The notes below the pieces were generated by a model. It was given only the letters and a program-made list of their open reading frames with translations. It was not told the origin of the DNA and did not search any database. A stretch of DNA of 64,000 bases from Gautieria morchelliformis. Its lineage: Eukaryota > Basidiomycota > Agaricomycetes > Gomphales > Gomphaceae. This document shows positions 34,373 through 44,351 of the stretch, piece by piece. A program made the position numbers and the translations under genes. Numbering within the stretch: the first letter of the stretch is position 1; each line of letters starts with the position of its first letter. The stretch lies in the NCBI GenBank assembly GCA_015179125.1, contig WHVA01000449.1:30349-94348 (forward strand). Direction: 5' to 3'.

Positions 34373-34786
34373 CTAACTGGAGCCATGGAGAAGGCGTTCG
34401 GGAATGAGGAAGCAGGTTATAAATTGTTTTACATCCCCCGCGCCCGCAAAGTAATCAGGGCTAACGTCGAGAGTGGAGACCTCCGTGTCGCCCCATTTGA
34501 CCCAGCTTGATTCCCCCCAACTCTTTCCCGTGACGGGATATGTCTTGGGGTCGCTGCTCACTCTGATGGTACATTCGGCTTTTCCCTCCCCATCCCAGTA
34601 GAAAGCGTATTTGGTGAAATTATAGCTGTGTGATATAATGAAGTGGCTCACGCTACGCCTGGGGGTGGAGACACTGCCGTATATGCCTGGCCAACCGTTT
34701 ATCGCCCCATAGGTGTAAAGGTGCAAGTTTCCTGGGCCGTGGGTAGTAACCAAGATGCCGTCTCCATTCCCGAAAACCTGTGCCAT
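34373..34786 (-). CDS. Gene X, copy 1 (unidentified small protein, 137 aa)
   Basis: Single coding exon starting MAQVFGNGDGILVTTHG and ending IPERLLHGSS. The sequence is rich in Gly, Ser and aromatic residues in an alternating pattern (FIISHSYNFTKYAFYWDGEG) that suggests a beta-sandwich. No signal peptide, membrane segment or cysteine cluster. A TATA box (34904-34911), a short leader and a 56-bp leader intron (34855-34800) precede it, all conserved in copy 2. No family assigned. The close sequence match of three copies in the window argues for a real, amplified gene. Confidence 0.6.
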   Translation of the reverse strand: MAQVFGNGDGILVTTHGPGNLHLYTYGAINGWPGIYGSVSTPRRSVSHFIISHSYNFTKYAFYWDGEGKAECTIRVSSDPKTYPVTGKSWGESSWVKWGDTEVSTLDVSPDYFAGAGDVKQFITCFLIPERLLHGSS

Positions 34787-34799
34787 TGGGAATATTCAC

Positions 34800-34855
34800 C
34801 TGATTATATATGTATATTGAGCTTCATACGTGGAGGAATCGAGGAGCGTGCTTAC
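34800..34855 (-). other. 5'-UTR intron of gene X copy 1
   Basis: GTAAGC...ATCAG, 56 bp, ending 14 bases before the ATG. The corresponding intron of copy 2 is 36769-36705 (GTAAGC...TTCAG). Position and splice sites are conserved although the interior has diverged. Confidence 0.5.
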
Positions 34856-34903
34856 CTGTTCCAAACAGTTGATAGTCTGGCGAACGATGGTTACACCGTT
34901 GCT

Positions 34904-34911
34904 CTTTTATA
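34904..34911 (-). promoter_or_regulatory. TATA box of gene X copy 1
   Basis: TATAAAAG on the minus strand about 50 bp upstream of the leader intron. The same motif lies at 36818-36825 upstream of copy 2. Confidence 0.55.
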
Positions 34912-36289
34912 TTGTTCCAATAGCCTTAGGGCGCCCTTGCTAGACAGATCGCTTCATAAATTTAGGGGACAAAGGTGGTCACCTAGAGGAGAGATGGTGG
35001 GTGTATGCCTTCGGGGCAAAACAAGGCAGAGTTAGGCGTGCGTGTCAATATGCACTAGATGCGCCCTGCTGATCACATGAGTGGGAGGATTTAAACGCAG
35101 GTTACTTCGGTATCGAATCACCAATTCAGAGTGCAGTGCCAAAAAAATTGCATTTCCTGCTTCACATAATTAGTAGGATACATCACTATATAAACATAAA
35201 CGAGATTTACGCACGCGTTTATAAACGAATCGCAGCCCTAATGCCAGAATGTAAACAGTGGGCTACTGTGGCGCATGGTGCATGTTGCAAAAGGCTGAGC
35301 GCTGCGCTCAGGCTTGAGCCAGTGTAACGGCGTTCCATGCTTCAATACACAGACGAACGAGCTGCGATGACATTCGTTAGACATTAGTTCGAAATATTCC
35401 ATTCAGTTCGCATTTACAGTCACTGAAATTTCGAATTGACATCACCGACATGCCTGTATGTGGCGCACCTCGTCAAGACGGATCTCGATAAGCCTGTGCA
35501 ACCAACCGGAGGGGGGTGTTGGCATTATGTACGCCTTAATTCGGGCTATTAGTTGTCTTGCCATTCCGGTGCCACCGAGTGTAGACTCGCGGTTAACGTT
35601 GTCAGCTTTACCAGAACTACGAGTAATCCTCATCATATATTCACGAATCACAACTTCCAACCTTCGGCGAGACGACCAATGAGAGATGGATCGAACACTG
35701 TCGAGTTCGGAGTCGTTGAGATAAACAATGGGACGAATGCGATTGTACAGTATCCTCCGTACATCTGATTCTTGATCCACTGCTAGAGTAGCAGAGAAAC
35801 AAACCCTTACATAGAGTGTCGAGGGGAGCAATGACTTGGAACGCGTGGTTGTGTGGCCCAGGACTGATTTACATAATAGTAAAGTTATACATATTCGGTA
35901 CGAGAATTTATTGCTTTCGTGATGCAATGCTGTACCTGCATGTACGCTCGCCATCTAGTGCACCATCCTACCACGCCGTCGATGCGCCCGCGCAGCCCAA
36001 AGGGCAACATAGATCCGGTCCTAAGACCCAATCTTACTGTAAGCTCAGATTGATGTTGTGTACAGCGATGAGCAGTACCTACGACCACAAATTTGTACGT
36101 ACGTTGCATTTTTTTCCTGGTGTATCGCAACCTTATACCATAAGGCAACAGGCTATGCCTTCAATAGCTTTCAACTGAATCTTAATTCAGAGTCAGATAA
36201 CCTCTTTGCAGACGACATCGACATTGGACGGAGAACAAGCAAGAAACGGTACAGTATAAGGCTACTAAGTGGGGTTCATCACATAACAG

Positions 36290-36691
36290 CTAATGGGGAA
36301 GACGTTCGGGAATGAGGAAACAGGTTACAAAGCGTTTTACATCCCCAGAACCCGGAAAGTATTCAGGGCTAACGTCGAGAGTGGAGATTTCTGTGTTGCC
36401 CCACTTGACCCAGCTTGATTCCTCCCAACTCTTTCCTACGGGATATGTCTTGGGGTCGCTGCTCGCTCTGATGGTACATTCGGCTTTTCCCTCCCCATCC
36501 CAGTAGAAAGCGTATTTGCTGTAATTATAGCTGTGTGAGATAATGAAGTAGCTCACGCCACGTCTCGAGGTGGAGACACTGCCGTAGGCACCTGGAGTAC
36601 CACCTGACACAGCATAGGAGTAGAGGTGCAAGTTTCCTGGGCCATGGGTAGTAACCAAGATACCGTCTCCATTGCCGAAAACCTGTGCCAT
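36290..36691 (-). CDS. Gene X, copy 2 (unidentified small protein, 133 aa)
   Basis: Tandem paralogue of the gene at 34373-34786 with the same start (MAQVFGNGDGILVTTHG), TATA box and leader intron. It differs by scattered substitutions, e.g. YAVSGGTPGAYG where copy 1 has YGAINGWPGIYG, and lacks one residue in PVGKSW. It stops four residues earlier (IPERLPH). Open throughout. Function unknown. Confidence 0.6.
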   Translation of the reverse strand: MAQVFGNGDGILVTTHGPGNLHLYSYAVSGGTPGAYGSVSTSRRGVSYFIISHSYNYSKYAFYWDGEGKAECTIRASSDPKTYPVGKSWEESSWVKWGNTEISTLDVSPEYFPGSGDVKRFVTCFLIPERLPH

Positions 36692-36817
36692 TGGGAATAT
36701 TTATCTGAATATATGTATAATTTGAGCTTCACATGCGGAGGATATCAATCGATCGAGGAGCATGCTTACCTGTTCGAAACGGTTGATAGTCTGGCGAAGG
36801 ATGGTTACACCGTCGCC

Positions 36818-36825
36818 CTTTTATA
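36818..36825 (-). promoter_or_regulatory. TATA box of gene X copy 2
   Basis: TATAAAAG on the minus strand, at the same relative position as in copy 1. Confidence 0.55.
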
Positions 36826-37400
36826 TTGTCCCGACGGCCTCAGGGCACCCTTGCTAGACAGACCGCCTTATAAATCCAGGGACAAAGTGCTCACATAGAG
36901 GAGAGATGATGGGTGTATGCCTTCGGGGCAAACAAGGCAGATTCAGGCGGACGTTAGTAGATGCGCCCTGTTGATCATATGAGTAGGGGGATTTAAGAGC
37001 AGGTTATTTCGATATCGAATCACCAAATGAATTCAGAGTGCAATGCCAAAGGTGGGGGGTGTATGCCTTCGGGGCAAAACAAGGCAGAGTTAGGCGTGCG
37101 TGTCAATATGCACTAGATGCGCCCTGCTGATCACATGAGTGGGAGGATTTAAACGCAGGTTACTTCGATATCGAATCACCAATTCAGAGTGCGATGCCAA
37201 AAATTTTGCATTTCCTGCTTCACATGATTAGTAGGAAACATCACCATATGATTAAACATAAACAAGATTTACACACACGTTTATAAACGAATCGCAGCCC
37301 TAATCCCAGAATGTAACAGTGGGCTACTGTGGCGCACGGTGCATGTTCAGAAGGCCGAGCGCTGCGCTTGGGCTGATGGAGTTCGCCATCAATGGCGTTC

Positions 37401-37746
37401 CACCGTGCACAGATGAACTGCGGTGACGGCTGGAGAAATTCCTGCAATTTTATCGATTCAGTTGGCATTTAACTGAAATTTCGACATATTCACATAGCCG
37501 TCATGCCTATATGGTGGCGCACTTCTCATCAGATGCATCGTCTCGCTAAAGGCTGTGCTTGTCTGCAGCTAAGCCATAAAAAAGGAATGTGCATTTGTGT
37601 GGGCGATGTCAGTGTCGTAGTGCCAGTCCATCAGGTCCAAAGTACAGCATTAGACTCTATCAGAATTCGAATCAGTGTGGTCTCTCCCAGGCTGAGCAGT
37701 ACTTCTCAGTGAATGAAGCTGAAAATATGAGATGCATGCACACACT
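37401..37746. other. No gene seen
   Basis: Spacer between the gene X tandem unit and the MITE. Short open frames only, no supporting signals. Confidence 0.4.
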
Positions 37747-38125
37747 AGGTGCAAGTCACTGTTTGTTTACCATAACCCACAACAAATAGTGAAAAAAGAG
37801 CAAATCTGGTAATAATTTGAAACAATAGCAAATGGCGAAGAATCCTTCCTTTTTCTTTTTTTTACAATTTAAGGCATCAAGGAAATCTGAATAAAGACAA
37901 ATGAATATTTCTTGCATCTTCTGCAGTGAATATGATTTATTTTGTTACAATTTATTTCATATAAATGATCATCTGTTTTTATTCAGATTTTCTTGATGTT
38001 TTAAATTGTAAACAAAAAGGAAGGATCCTTCACCATCTTCCATAGTTTCCTATTATTACCAGATTTGCTCTTTTTTTCACTATTTATTGCTGTGGGTTAT
38101 GGTAGACAAACAGTAACATGCACCT
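37747..38125. mobile_element. MITE with long terminal inverted repeats
   Basis: About 379 bp, very AT-rich. The arms (about 37747-37905 and 37973-38125) are inverted copies of each other, beginning AGGTGCA.GT.ACTGTTTGT.TACC and including AAAAGAGCAAATCTGGTAATAAT. The loop of about 65 bp is non-coding. Arms of about 155 bp make it a foldback/MITE-type element. No clear target-site duplication was found, so the superfamily is undetermined. Confidence 0.8.
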
Positions 38126-38225
38126 GTGAAGAATACATAGAAAACATTGCAAGGCTAAAAAGGGATGGACTAATGGATAATCTTAACAATAGATAATGAC
38201 CGTGAAGGAAAATCGAAAAGAAAAA

Positions 38226-39670
38226 CTACAGGCCCAAGCCCTCATCGGTACCCTTCGTTTCTTGCCCAATATCCAATACGCTATCGCCCGAGACCACACT
38301 CTCGGCATCGAAGACCTCTCCATGCGCATTGGATGCTTTTTGTGTCCCTGGAGACCTTCTGCGCCGGAACATCAAAGTATCGAGAATGGAGTTGAACCTT
38401 CTCCAAAACATCAAGGCGTCAAGCAATTCCGGGCATAGCAGTTCCAGCGACGGAATTGCTCCAACAACAATACTCACCTTGCCCGTGCCAAAAATAAGAA
38501 AGGCAACGAGAGGGGCTATGACAGTTGGAGCTCGTGAGTGCTAGTACGGTCGCCATAGCACGATGACGGCTAAAACGCACTTCCGGCTTGCAGCATGTCG
38601 ACCCAGACAGGAGGGCTGACAGATGGTCCAACTAGATTAGAGCCACTAAGGACACCGATTCCCAAACTGCGAAGCACAGTTGCCGCATATGCTCTTTCAC
38701 GGTGGCAAGTCCGTATGTAGCCGAGCAGATATCCATGTGGATGATCAGATTCAGGACGCAAGAGGCACCAGCGCATGGAAGGAGAACGTACACAGCGACT
38801 ACAACACGATATACGCAAAAAATGATGACCCGAAAGACCACAGAGAGTGAGACTTGAAGTCCGTTTCCTCCAGCCCGTCGGAAAAACCGCCAATGACGGT
38901 ACAGAACGCGGATGATGCAGACTTTGAGAACGATCAGCCAAATTTCACAGCGAGAAACCACTTACCATCAAAGATGAGGGTGGCGATCAAGATGACGATC
39001 AATACCGCGTACTGGCAGAAGAAACTGGAGGGGTGGTCAACTGTCTCGCTTGCATAGTGTATATGATAGAAAGTGCTCACAAAATTCCCTCCAGAGATAA
39101 ACAATAAAAACTAAACTGCAGGGTTTCATGCTGAAAGTCAAATGACTTATGGTTAGAGAAGACACTGCCATATAAGAAATGATATATTTACTGGAACAAG
39201 GCAGATAACCGGCAACGAGAACCCAAGTAGAGACAAGTAAGGCGCTGACAGAAGCTGTTGTGGTTAAGAAAGGTCCGATAAAGACACATTACGGTTGAGG
39301 AAGAATATGATCTACCGTAGCTCTCGTCCATCGAATTAGTCCAGGGGTAAGGGGGCCATGGATGGCGGCTCTGATATCCAACCACAGCTACGTGTGTCTG
39401 AATTGTGTACTCGTAATGACGATAAAATAACACAGATACCTGAACAATCAATGCGCACATAGCTGTATCTGTCATCACCTGAGCTCCAGAGACCAGTACT
39501 GACTGAGTGAAGCACTCCCGGTCGGAGTGGATGAATGGAAGACGATTGGAAGTTATGCTAGCTGGGCCCAAACGGTATAGTCTGCCGTAGCCGTGGTGAG
39601 ATGCTACGACCCGAAATACGACAAGTCTGGACTCACCCGATAGAGAAAGTTATGCTGGAAAATATCCACG
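38226..39670 (-). pseudogene. 7TM-like membrane protein, probably degraded
   Basis: Minus-strand exon-like pieces show hydrophobic helices in a pattern seen in an uncharacterised Agaricomycete multi-pass protein family: TQSVLVSGAQVMTDTAMC (about 39490), VSALLVSTWVLVAGYL (about 39230), FFCQYAVLIVILIATLIFD (about 38980), RVIIFCVYRVVVAVYVLLP (about 38800) and APLVAFLIFGTGK (about 38500). The last is followed by a Ser/Arg-rich cytoplasmic tail ending at 38226. Helices are linked by plausible GT..AG introns, but a stop lies at about 38632 in the main hydrophobic exon and no complete gene model closes. Family assignment is inference. Confidence 0.4.
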
Positions 39671-41573
39671 TGAAGCAAAAATTAAGAAATATAAGATTCC
39701 GTGGCGCCTTTTTGGGAAAGATGGAGAAAAGGAGGAGGATGGGAAGTCCAATGTGACCGCCGATTATCTGTAGCGCAAGGTATATGGCCTGCTGTCGCCT
39801 TAGCTCTGCAAAATATCCGAGCTAAGCAGGCGAAGAGGGCAGTAGGCGGAATCGATGAGTTTCACATACCTTCATCTTGTCGATTCAGGCTGTCCAGGAA
39901 AGCCGAGGCATTCGGTGTGAGAAGGAGTTGCACGTTGTCAGCACTGTGCCCATCAAAATGGCACAAGGCCATTTGGACTAGTACAGCTACATGTCAGATG
40001 CTTCTGCAAAGGCAATTTGTGACCGACGGCATTACCGTTCAGATCATGTTGGACCGTTGCCCAGCCCAACTCCTCTGTATAAGGAGTCGTCCCGCATAAC
40101 AAGTGAATTGCCACACCCTGGATTTCATTGTTTGAGCAGCAGCCATGAATTCCAAGGCAACTGTCGGAGGGTGACAGCTTTGGCGGGCACTTCATTGATG
40201 GCTCGTGCTTCAGTCGAGCTTCCACAGCAAGTAAATAGTTCACCTGTAACACCATCGTGCCGTTGGGAAGAGGAGCAGACAATGGCATGTAATTTATACT
40301 GGCTGAACGGCGAACGCAGACATAAGTTCTCTGTGCAAGGTCTCGACTTGAGTATTGTACTTACTGCTTGAACATGTGGCAGCAGAGATGAAGAGTAGAA
40401 TCGTCCTGAGCATTGTCGCGAGAACGGAGAGAAAAATTCACGTAGACGAATGATGATTGACTGCACTTGATTTGGCTAAGTGGTTTGAAATGGTTACAAG
40501 TTCCGACCAGAAGGGAAACGTGCAGGTGCTTCATACTAGAAGAAGCCCACCACAGAAGCTGCCGGATCAGTTGGACAGGCGGCACACCACAAAAGGGAAT
40601 AGGCAAATGAAGATCCGCGCACTAGAAGTCAGTGAATTTGAGGCGTCACGTGATAAAGCGGGTGCGCGATCAGGATTTTCGGATTTTTCATTCGTTATAG
40701 TGTTATTCAAGCGCATCAGCTTCAACGCCATGTCTTGCTTAGCTAACAAGATTAGGATGGCTGCAGTTCTCGAAGGCTCGTCTGCGGCACTCTTTCAACT
40801 TTCGCCCTGCTTTGTTGTGTCCTGTCTCGACGTCGCTTCCCCGGCCCCACACAGACCAGTGATTCCGGCGGCTCCGTCCACGCACACCGCCTCACTGTTC
40901 TCGTAAGTACCTAATCCTCTCCAGACGCTATAAGCGCTAGCTAAACAGTGAGATTAGATGGCATCTGCGCCACAGCACCATCAGTGGCCACTTCTCACAC
41001 AGGCGCACCCCGATGTGAAATGTTGTCACGCTATATCTTTCCCCACTATACCCGTCTATAGCTCTCCCGACGACAACCGCACGTCCTCTTCAAGCTTCAC
41101 CGCCTATCCTTCCCCACCCATCTCCCCAGCTCTGTTCCACATGGTTGCGGATGCACAAGACCGCACCTCGTTCTGGTATGGTGTCGCCATAAGGACACGC
41201 ACAGCCAAGGACGCCGAATCACTCCAGCGTGGAGCTTTCGGTGTTCTTGTGCGCTTTGCTGGCTGTGCTTATCTCCTATGATTTTCTTCGCTGTGATTTG
41301 ATGTGTCTCTGGCGCCTTGGTGTGCTTCTCTCTGCTCTGGGTTTGCCCTGATGTCTAGCAGTGCTTTTCAATATTTCTGGCGTCCTCTTCCATCTTTTCA
41401 TTTCTCCTCTGCGCCTGTCTAGTGGGTGCGGTAAGTGGGGTTGTGAGTCCTTTTCGTATCGTGGGTTACGCGCATTCATCGGTCTGTCTCCACACTTTTG
41501 TGAGTCATACACGTTTCATGGAACACACCTGCAACATCGTGCCTAGTACCAGGGGTTCATCCTCTCACTCCGT
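39671..41573. other. Unresolved region, possible minus-strand exon with signal-like peptide
   Basis: A minus-strand start at 40413 gives MLRTILLFISAATCSS, a hydrophobic leader, followed by GTAAGT at 40364. An acceptor-like site lies near 40246. No downstream gene model is convincing. Plus-strand frames at 40457-40906 and 40958-41281 show no recognisable domains. Nothing else is supported. Confidence 0.25.
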
Positions 41574-42053
41574 TCATTTTAAATCTCTCGCGTCGCCTCA
41601 CAGTCCCTCACCCACTCATTCATTACTCACCTAGCCCTGCATGTCCTTCCTCCCGCTCACTTCACGTTTCCTTCCCGCCTATCTGGACGAGTACTGTATA
41701 CCTCGTAAAGGTAGCATTGAAGATTTCAGGCTGATCGAAATCTGCAGTCTATTGGGTCGATTTGGGGCGGATCTAGACAAGAAGAAATGTCTGAATAGTG
41801 AATGGGTTAGATGTGTGAAATAACCGGCCAAGCGAATACGACGTGCTGTGAATAAGGGCTGAATGTTTTTACTGTAGTACCAGTTTGGGACTATATTTAA
41901 AGTGGATGATCATGCAGCGCGCGCGGTGAGTTTGGTGTCTTTGCTGTGCCAATCTGACACTTGTAGCCTGTCTTGGAACAGTCACCCACGACGGTTTCGG
42001 CGCCTTGAAAGCGAACGGAAAGTCACGGTGCCGGGTGGCACGGGTTACTCTAA
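41574..42053 (+). repeat. Direct repeat flanking palindromic module 2, left copy
   Basis: ATTTTAAATCTCTCGCGTCGCCTC to ACTCTAACAG matches 50049-50310 in the same orientation. The left copy has about 200 extra bases (41636-41838). Between the two copies lies module 2 (42054-50048). Confidence 0.8.
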
Positions 42054-42263
42054 CAGAGAGCCGAATGTACCATCAGAGTGAGCAGCGACCCCAAGACATA
42101 TCCCGTGGGAAAGAGTTGGAGGGAATCAAGCTGGGTCAAGTGGGGCGACACGGAGGTCTCCACTCTCGACGTTAGCCCTGAATACTTTGCGGGTGCGGGG
42201 GATGTAAAACATTTTGTAACCTGTTTCCTCATTCCCGAACGGCTTTTCCATGGGTCCAGTTAG
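42054..42263 (+). pseudogene. Gene X, copy 3 (C-terminal half only)
   Basis: Reads AECTIRVSSDPKTYPVGKSW through IPERLFHGSS, matching the last about 65 residues of gene X. The first half is lost exactly at the junction with the direct repeat at 42053, so truncation happened when module 2 was formed or moved. Orientation is opposite to copies 1 and 2, as expected for an inverted copy of the module 1 right arm. Confidence 0.8.
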
Positions 42264-43223
42264 GTAACGAACCCCACCTAGTCTCATACTGTACCGTTTC
42301 TTGCTTGGCCGCCGTCCAATATCAATGTCGTTTGCAAAGAAGAAGATTCAGTTGGAAGCTACCGAATTGTGGCATGGCCTATGGTTTAGGGTTGCGACTG
42401 CGATTGTACCGGGACAAAAAAAAATGCAACATACAAAATTGGGGTCGTAGATACTGCTCATCGCGATGCACAACACCGGCCGGGCCTTACAGTAAGCTCG
42501 GTGCTTAAAACCGGATCTATGTTGCTCAGGGTTTGGGCTGCGCGGGCGCACCGACGGCGAGCGTGCCTGCAGGTACAGCATCACGAAAGGAATAAATTCT
42601 CGTACCGAATATGTATACTATCAAATCAGTCCTGGGCCAGACAACCACGCATTCCAAGTCTTTGCTCCTTCGGCACTTTGAGAGCGTGTTTCTCTGATAC
42701 TCGGCGAGTAATGGTTCCGAATCAGTACTTCAATGTATGCATGGAGGATACTGTACAATCGTCCCATTGTTTATCTCGACGAGACAGTGTTCGATCGATC
42801 TCTCATTGGACGACTCGCGCGCCGACTCGTACACAGATGCAAGAAAGACTGGAGAGGGTGAACTTTGACTGGTGCGTACATACAACGTCATACATGAAGA
42901 CGCCATGTCAAATCCGAATCTAGGCAAAGATAAGATACGAAACCGAAACGGTATGTAGGTGACGAAGCGTATTACTGTATAAAATCGTCTGATTGAGGGA
43001 AAAATGAATACAACATTATTACTCAGTCCGTCATCAAATACAAATAAACGTCGGATCCGGCGTTAGAGAGCGAATGTCCACGTGCAAATGTCCTACTAGA
43101 TCATGAAGAGCGGTTAGCTGATGGGACGAGCCAGAAACCTAAAACTGCGCAGTGTCAACAACGTACCTCTCATAAGACGAAGATGCTGTTCAATCGAGCC
43201 ACAGATCAGTGCTGCAAGGCCCA

Positions 43224-43843
43224 TCATTTTCCCGTGACCATGCAAGCCACGCTTGGTACGAGAGCTCGTCGTTCACGATGTGGGGGTAGACTTGAAAGGA
43301 CAATGCCGTCGGCCTCGCGACCCGTCTCTGTCGCCAACGCAGCTACTAGTTCATCCCATGGGGGCACGGCGGGGAACTCAAAGACATAGGATGGCTCATG
43401 CTGGTCGTGCTGAGATATATACACGTCGAAGCCGAATAGATCCTGTAGGTAAGTAATTAGGACGGTAGTTGTGGATGCAAGGGGTGACGCAGATGACTAC
43501 CACGGAACAATCCAAAGTTCGGAGCTAGCGACATGGTGTCGATGCTGCTGCACGATAAACTGGCATGCGACAGGGGGGCTTCTCGTTCGGAGTGCTCCAA
43601 AGACGAGGCAGACGGGGAGTCGAATTCTTCTTCTAACCCACCAGGCGTGTGGGGCGCTTCGACGGGGGAAATATCTGAGTGGGGTGGAGCTCGAGCGAAC
43701 AAGTCTGAGCTGTCGGCGAGGACAGGCATCTGTCTCGTGTTGGTATCTGGCAGGATGGGGATGCCTGTAGCCTTCGAGGTACGAAGCTTCAGCTTAGAGA
43801 TGCAAGAGCGTATAGAGTTCTTCAAGTGGGTGAAAGTCAACAT
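43224..43843 (-). pseudogene. Gene Y, copy C (frameshifted)
   Basis: Exon 1 43843-43493 and the 50-bp intron (43492-43443) are intact. Exon 2 starts at 43442 and reads correctly to GREADGIVLSS, but then a deletion of about 5 bases (near 43292) changes the frame and loses the conserved YQAWLTWSRENDG end. Otherwise close to copies A, B and D. Confidence 0.75.
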
Positions 43844-44130
43844 GAGTACCAACGTCGCAAAGGAGAGGGTGACGGGTCAGAAGACAAGAGGATGGTTCGC
43901 TGTACGTTTATGCCACGGTATAAATGGCAGACTCGATTTTCGGAAGTTGTAGACATAAACCGTACTCGAGACATGTCGCGGACAGGCAGCGAGTCCGAAT
44001 GCGGTCCCGAGACCAGGCCCAGTTCCAAGTAACATGGCAAAAGTTTGCAATGTCACCTGGAACTGGGCCTGGTCTCGGGACCATTCGGACTTGAAGGGGA
44101 AGTATACGTATCGATCAGTGAGGTAAGTCT

Positions 44131-44351
44131 TGTGGAACGAAGGAGATATAATGATCTGATATTCTACGATCTGTACAAGATCCTCTGTCCTTATATACTA
44201 ATTATGATGTTCCTATATTACCAATCTCTTCGAGCTGCTGTGCCGATGCGATGCCGGTGCACCAGCAACCCGGGGTCGAGAGCGATCTCGAACCTCCGGC
44301 TAAATGCGTGCCGGCTCTGCCTCGGCGGTGTCATCGTCCCGATTACTAACA
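44131..44351 (-). repeat. 3' LTR of Copia-A copy 2
   Basis: 221 bp, identical to the 5' LTR as far as I can read. The last codons and stop of the polyprotein (44300) lie inside this LTR. Confidence 0.95.

Larger units (their letters stand above)
33838..37400. repeat. Tandem duplication of about 1.8 kb carrying gene X
   Basis: Two head-to-tail units (about 33838-35680 and 35680-37400) share the sequence starting CCAATGAGAGAT, gene X on the minus strand, its promoter, and a downstream AT-rich segment. A further partial piece of the unit end is repeated at about 36955-37050 and 37060-37200. Identity is imperfect, with many small indels. Confidence 0.75.

Noticed and set aside
40958-41281. 107-codon plus-strand frame as a gene
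   Set aside because: Low-complexity Ser/Pro composition, no domain, no TATA or splice signals that I could defend.
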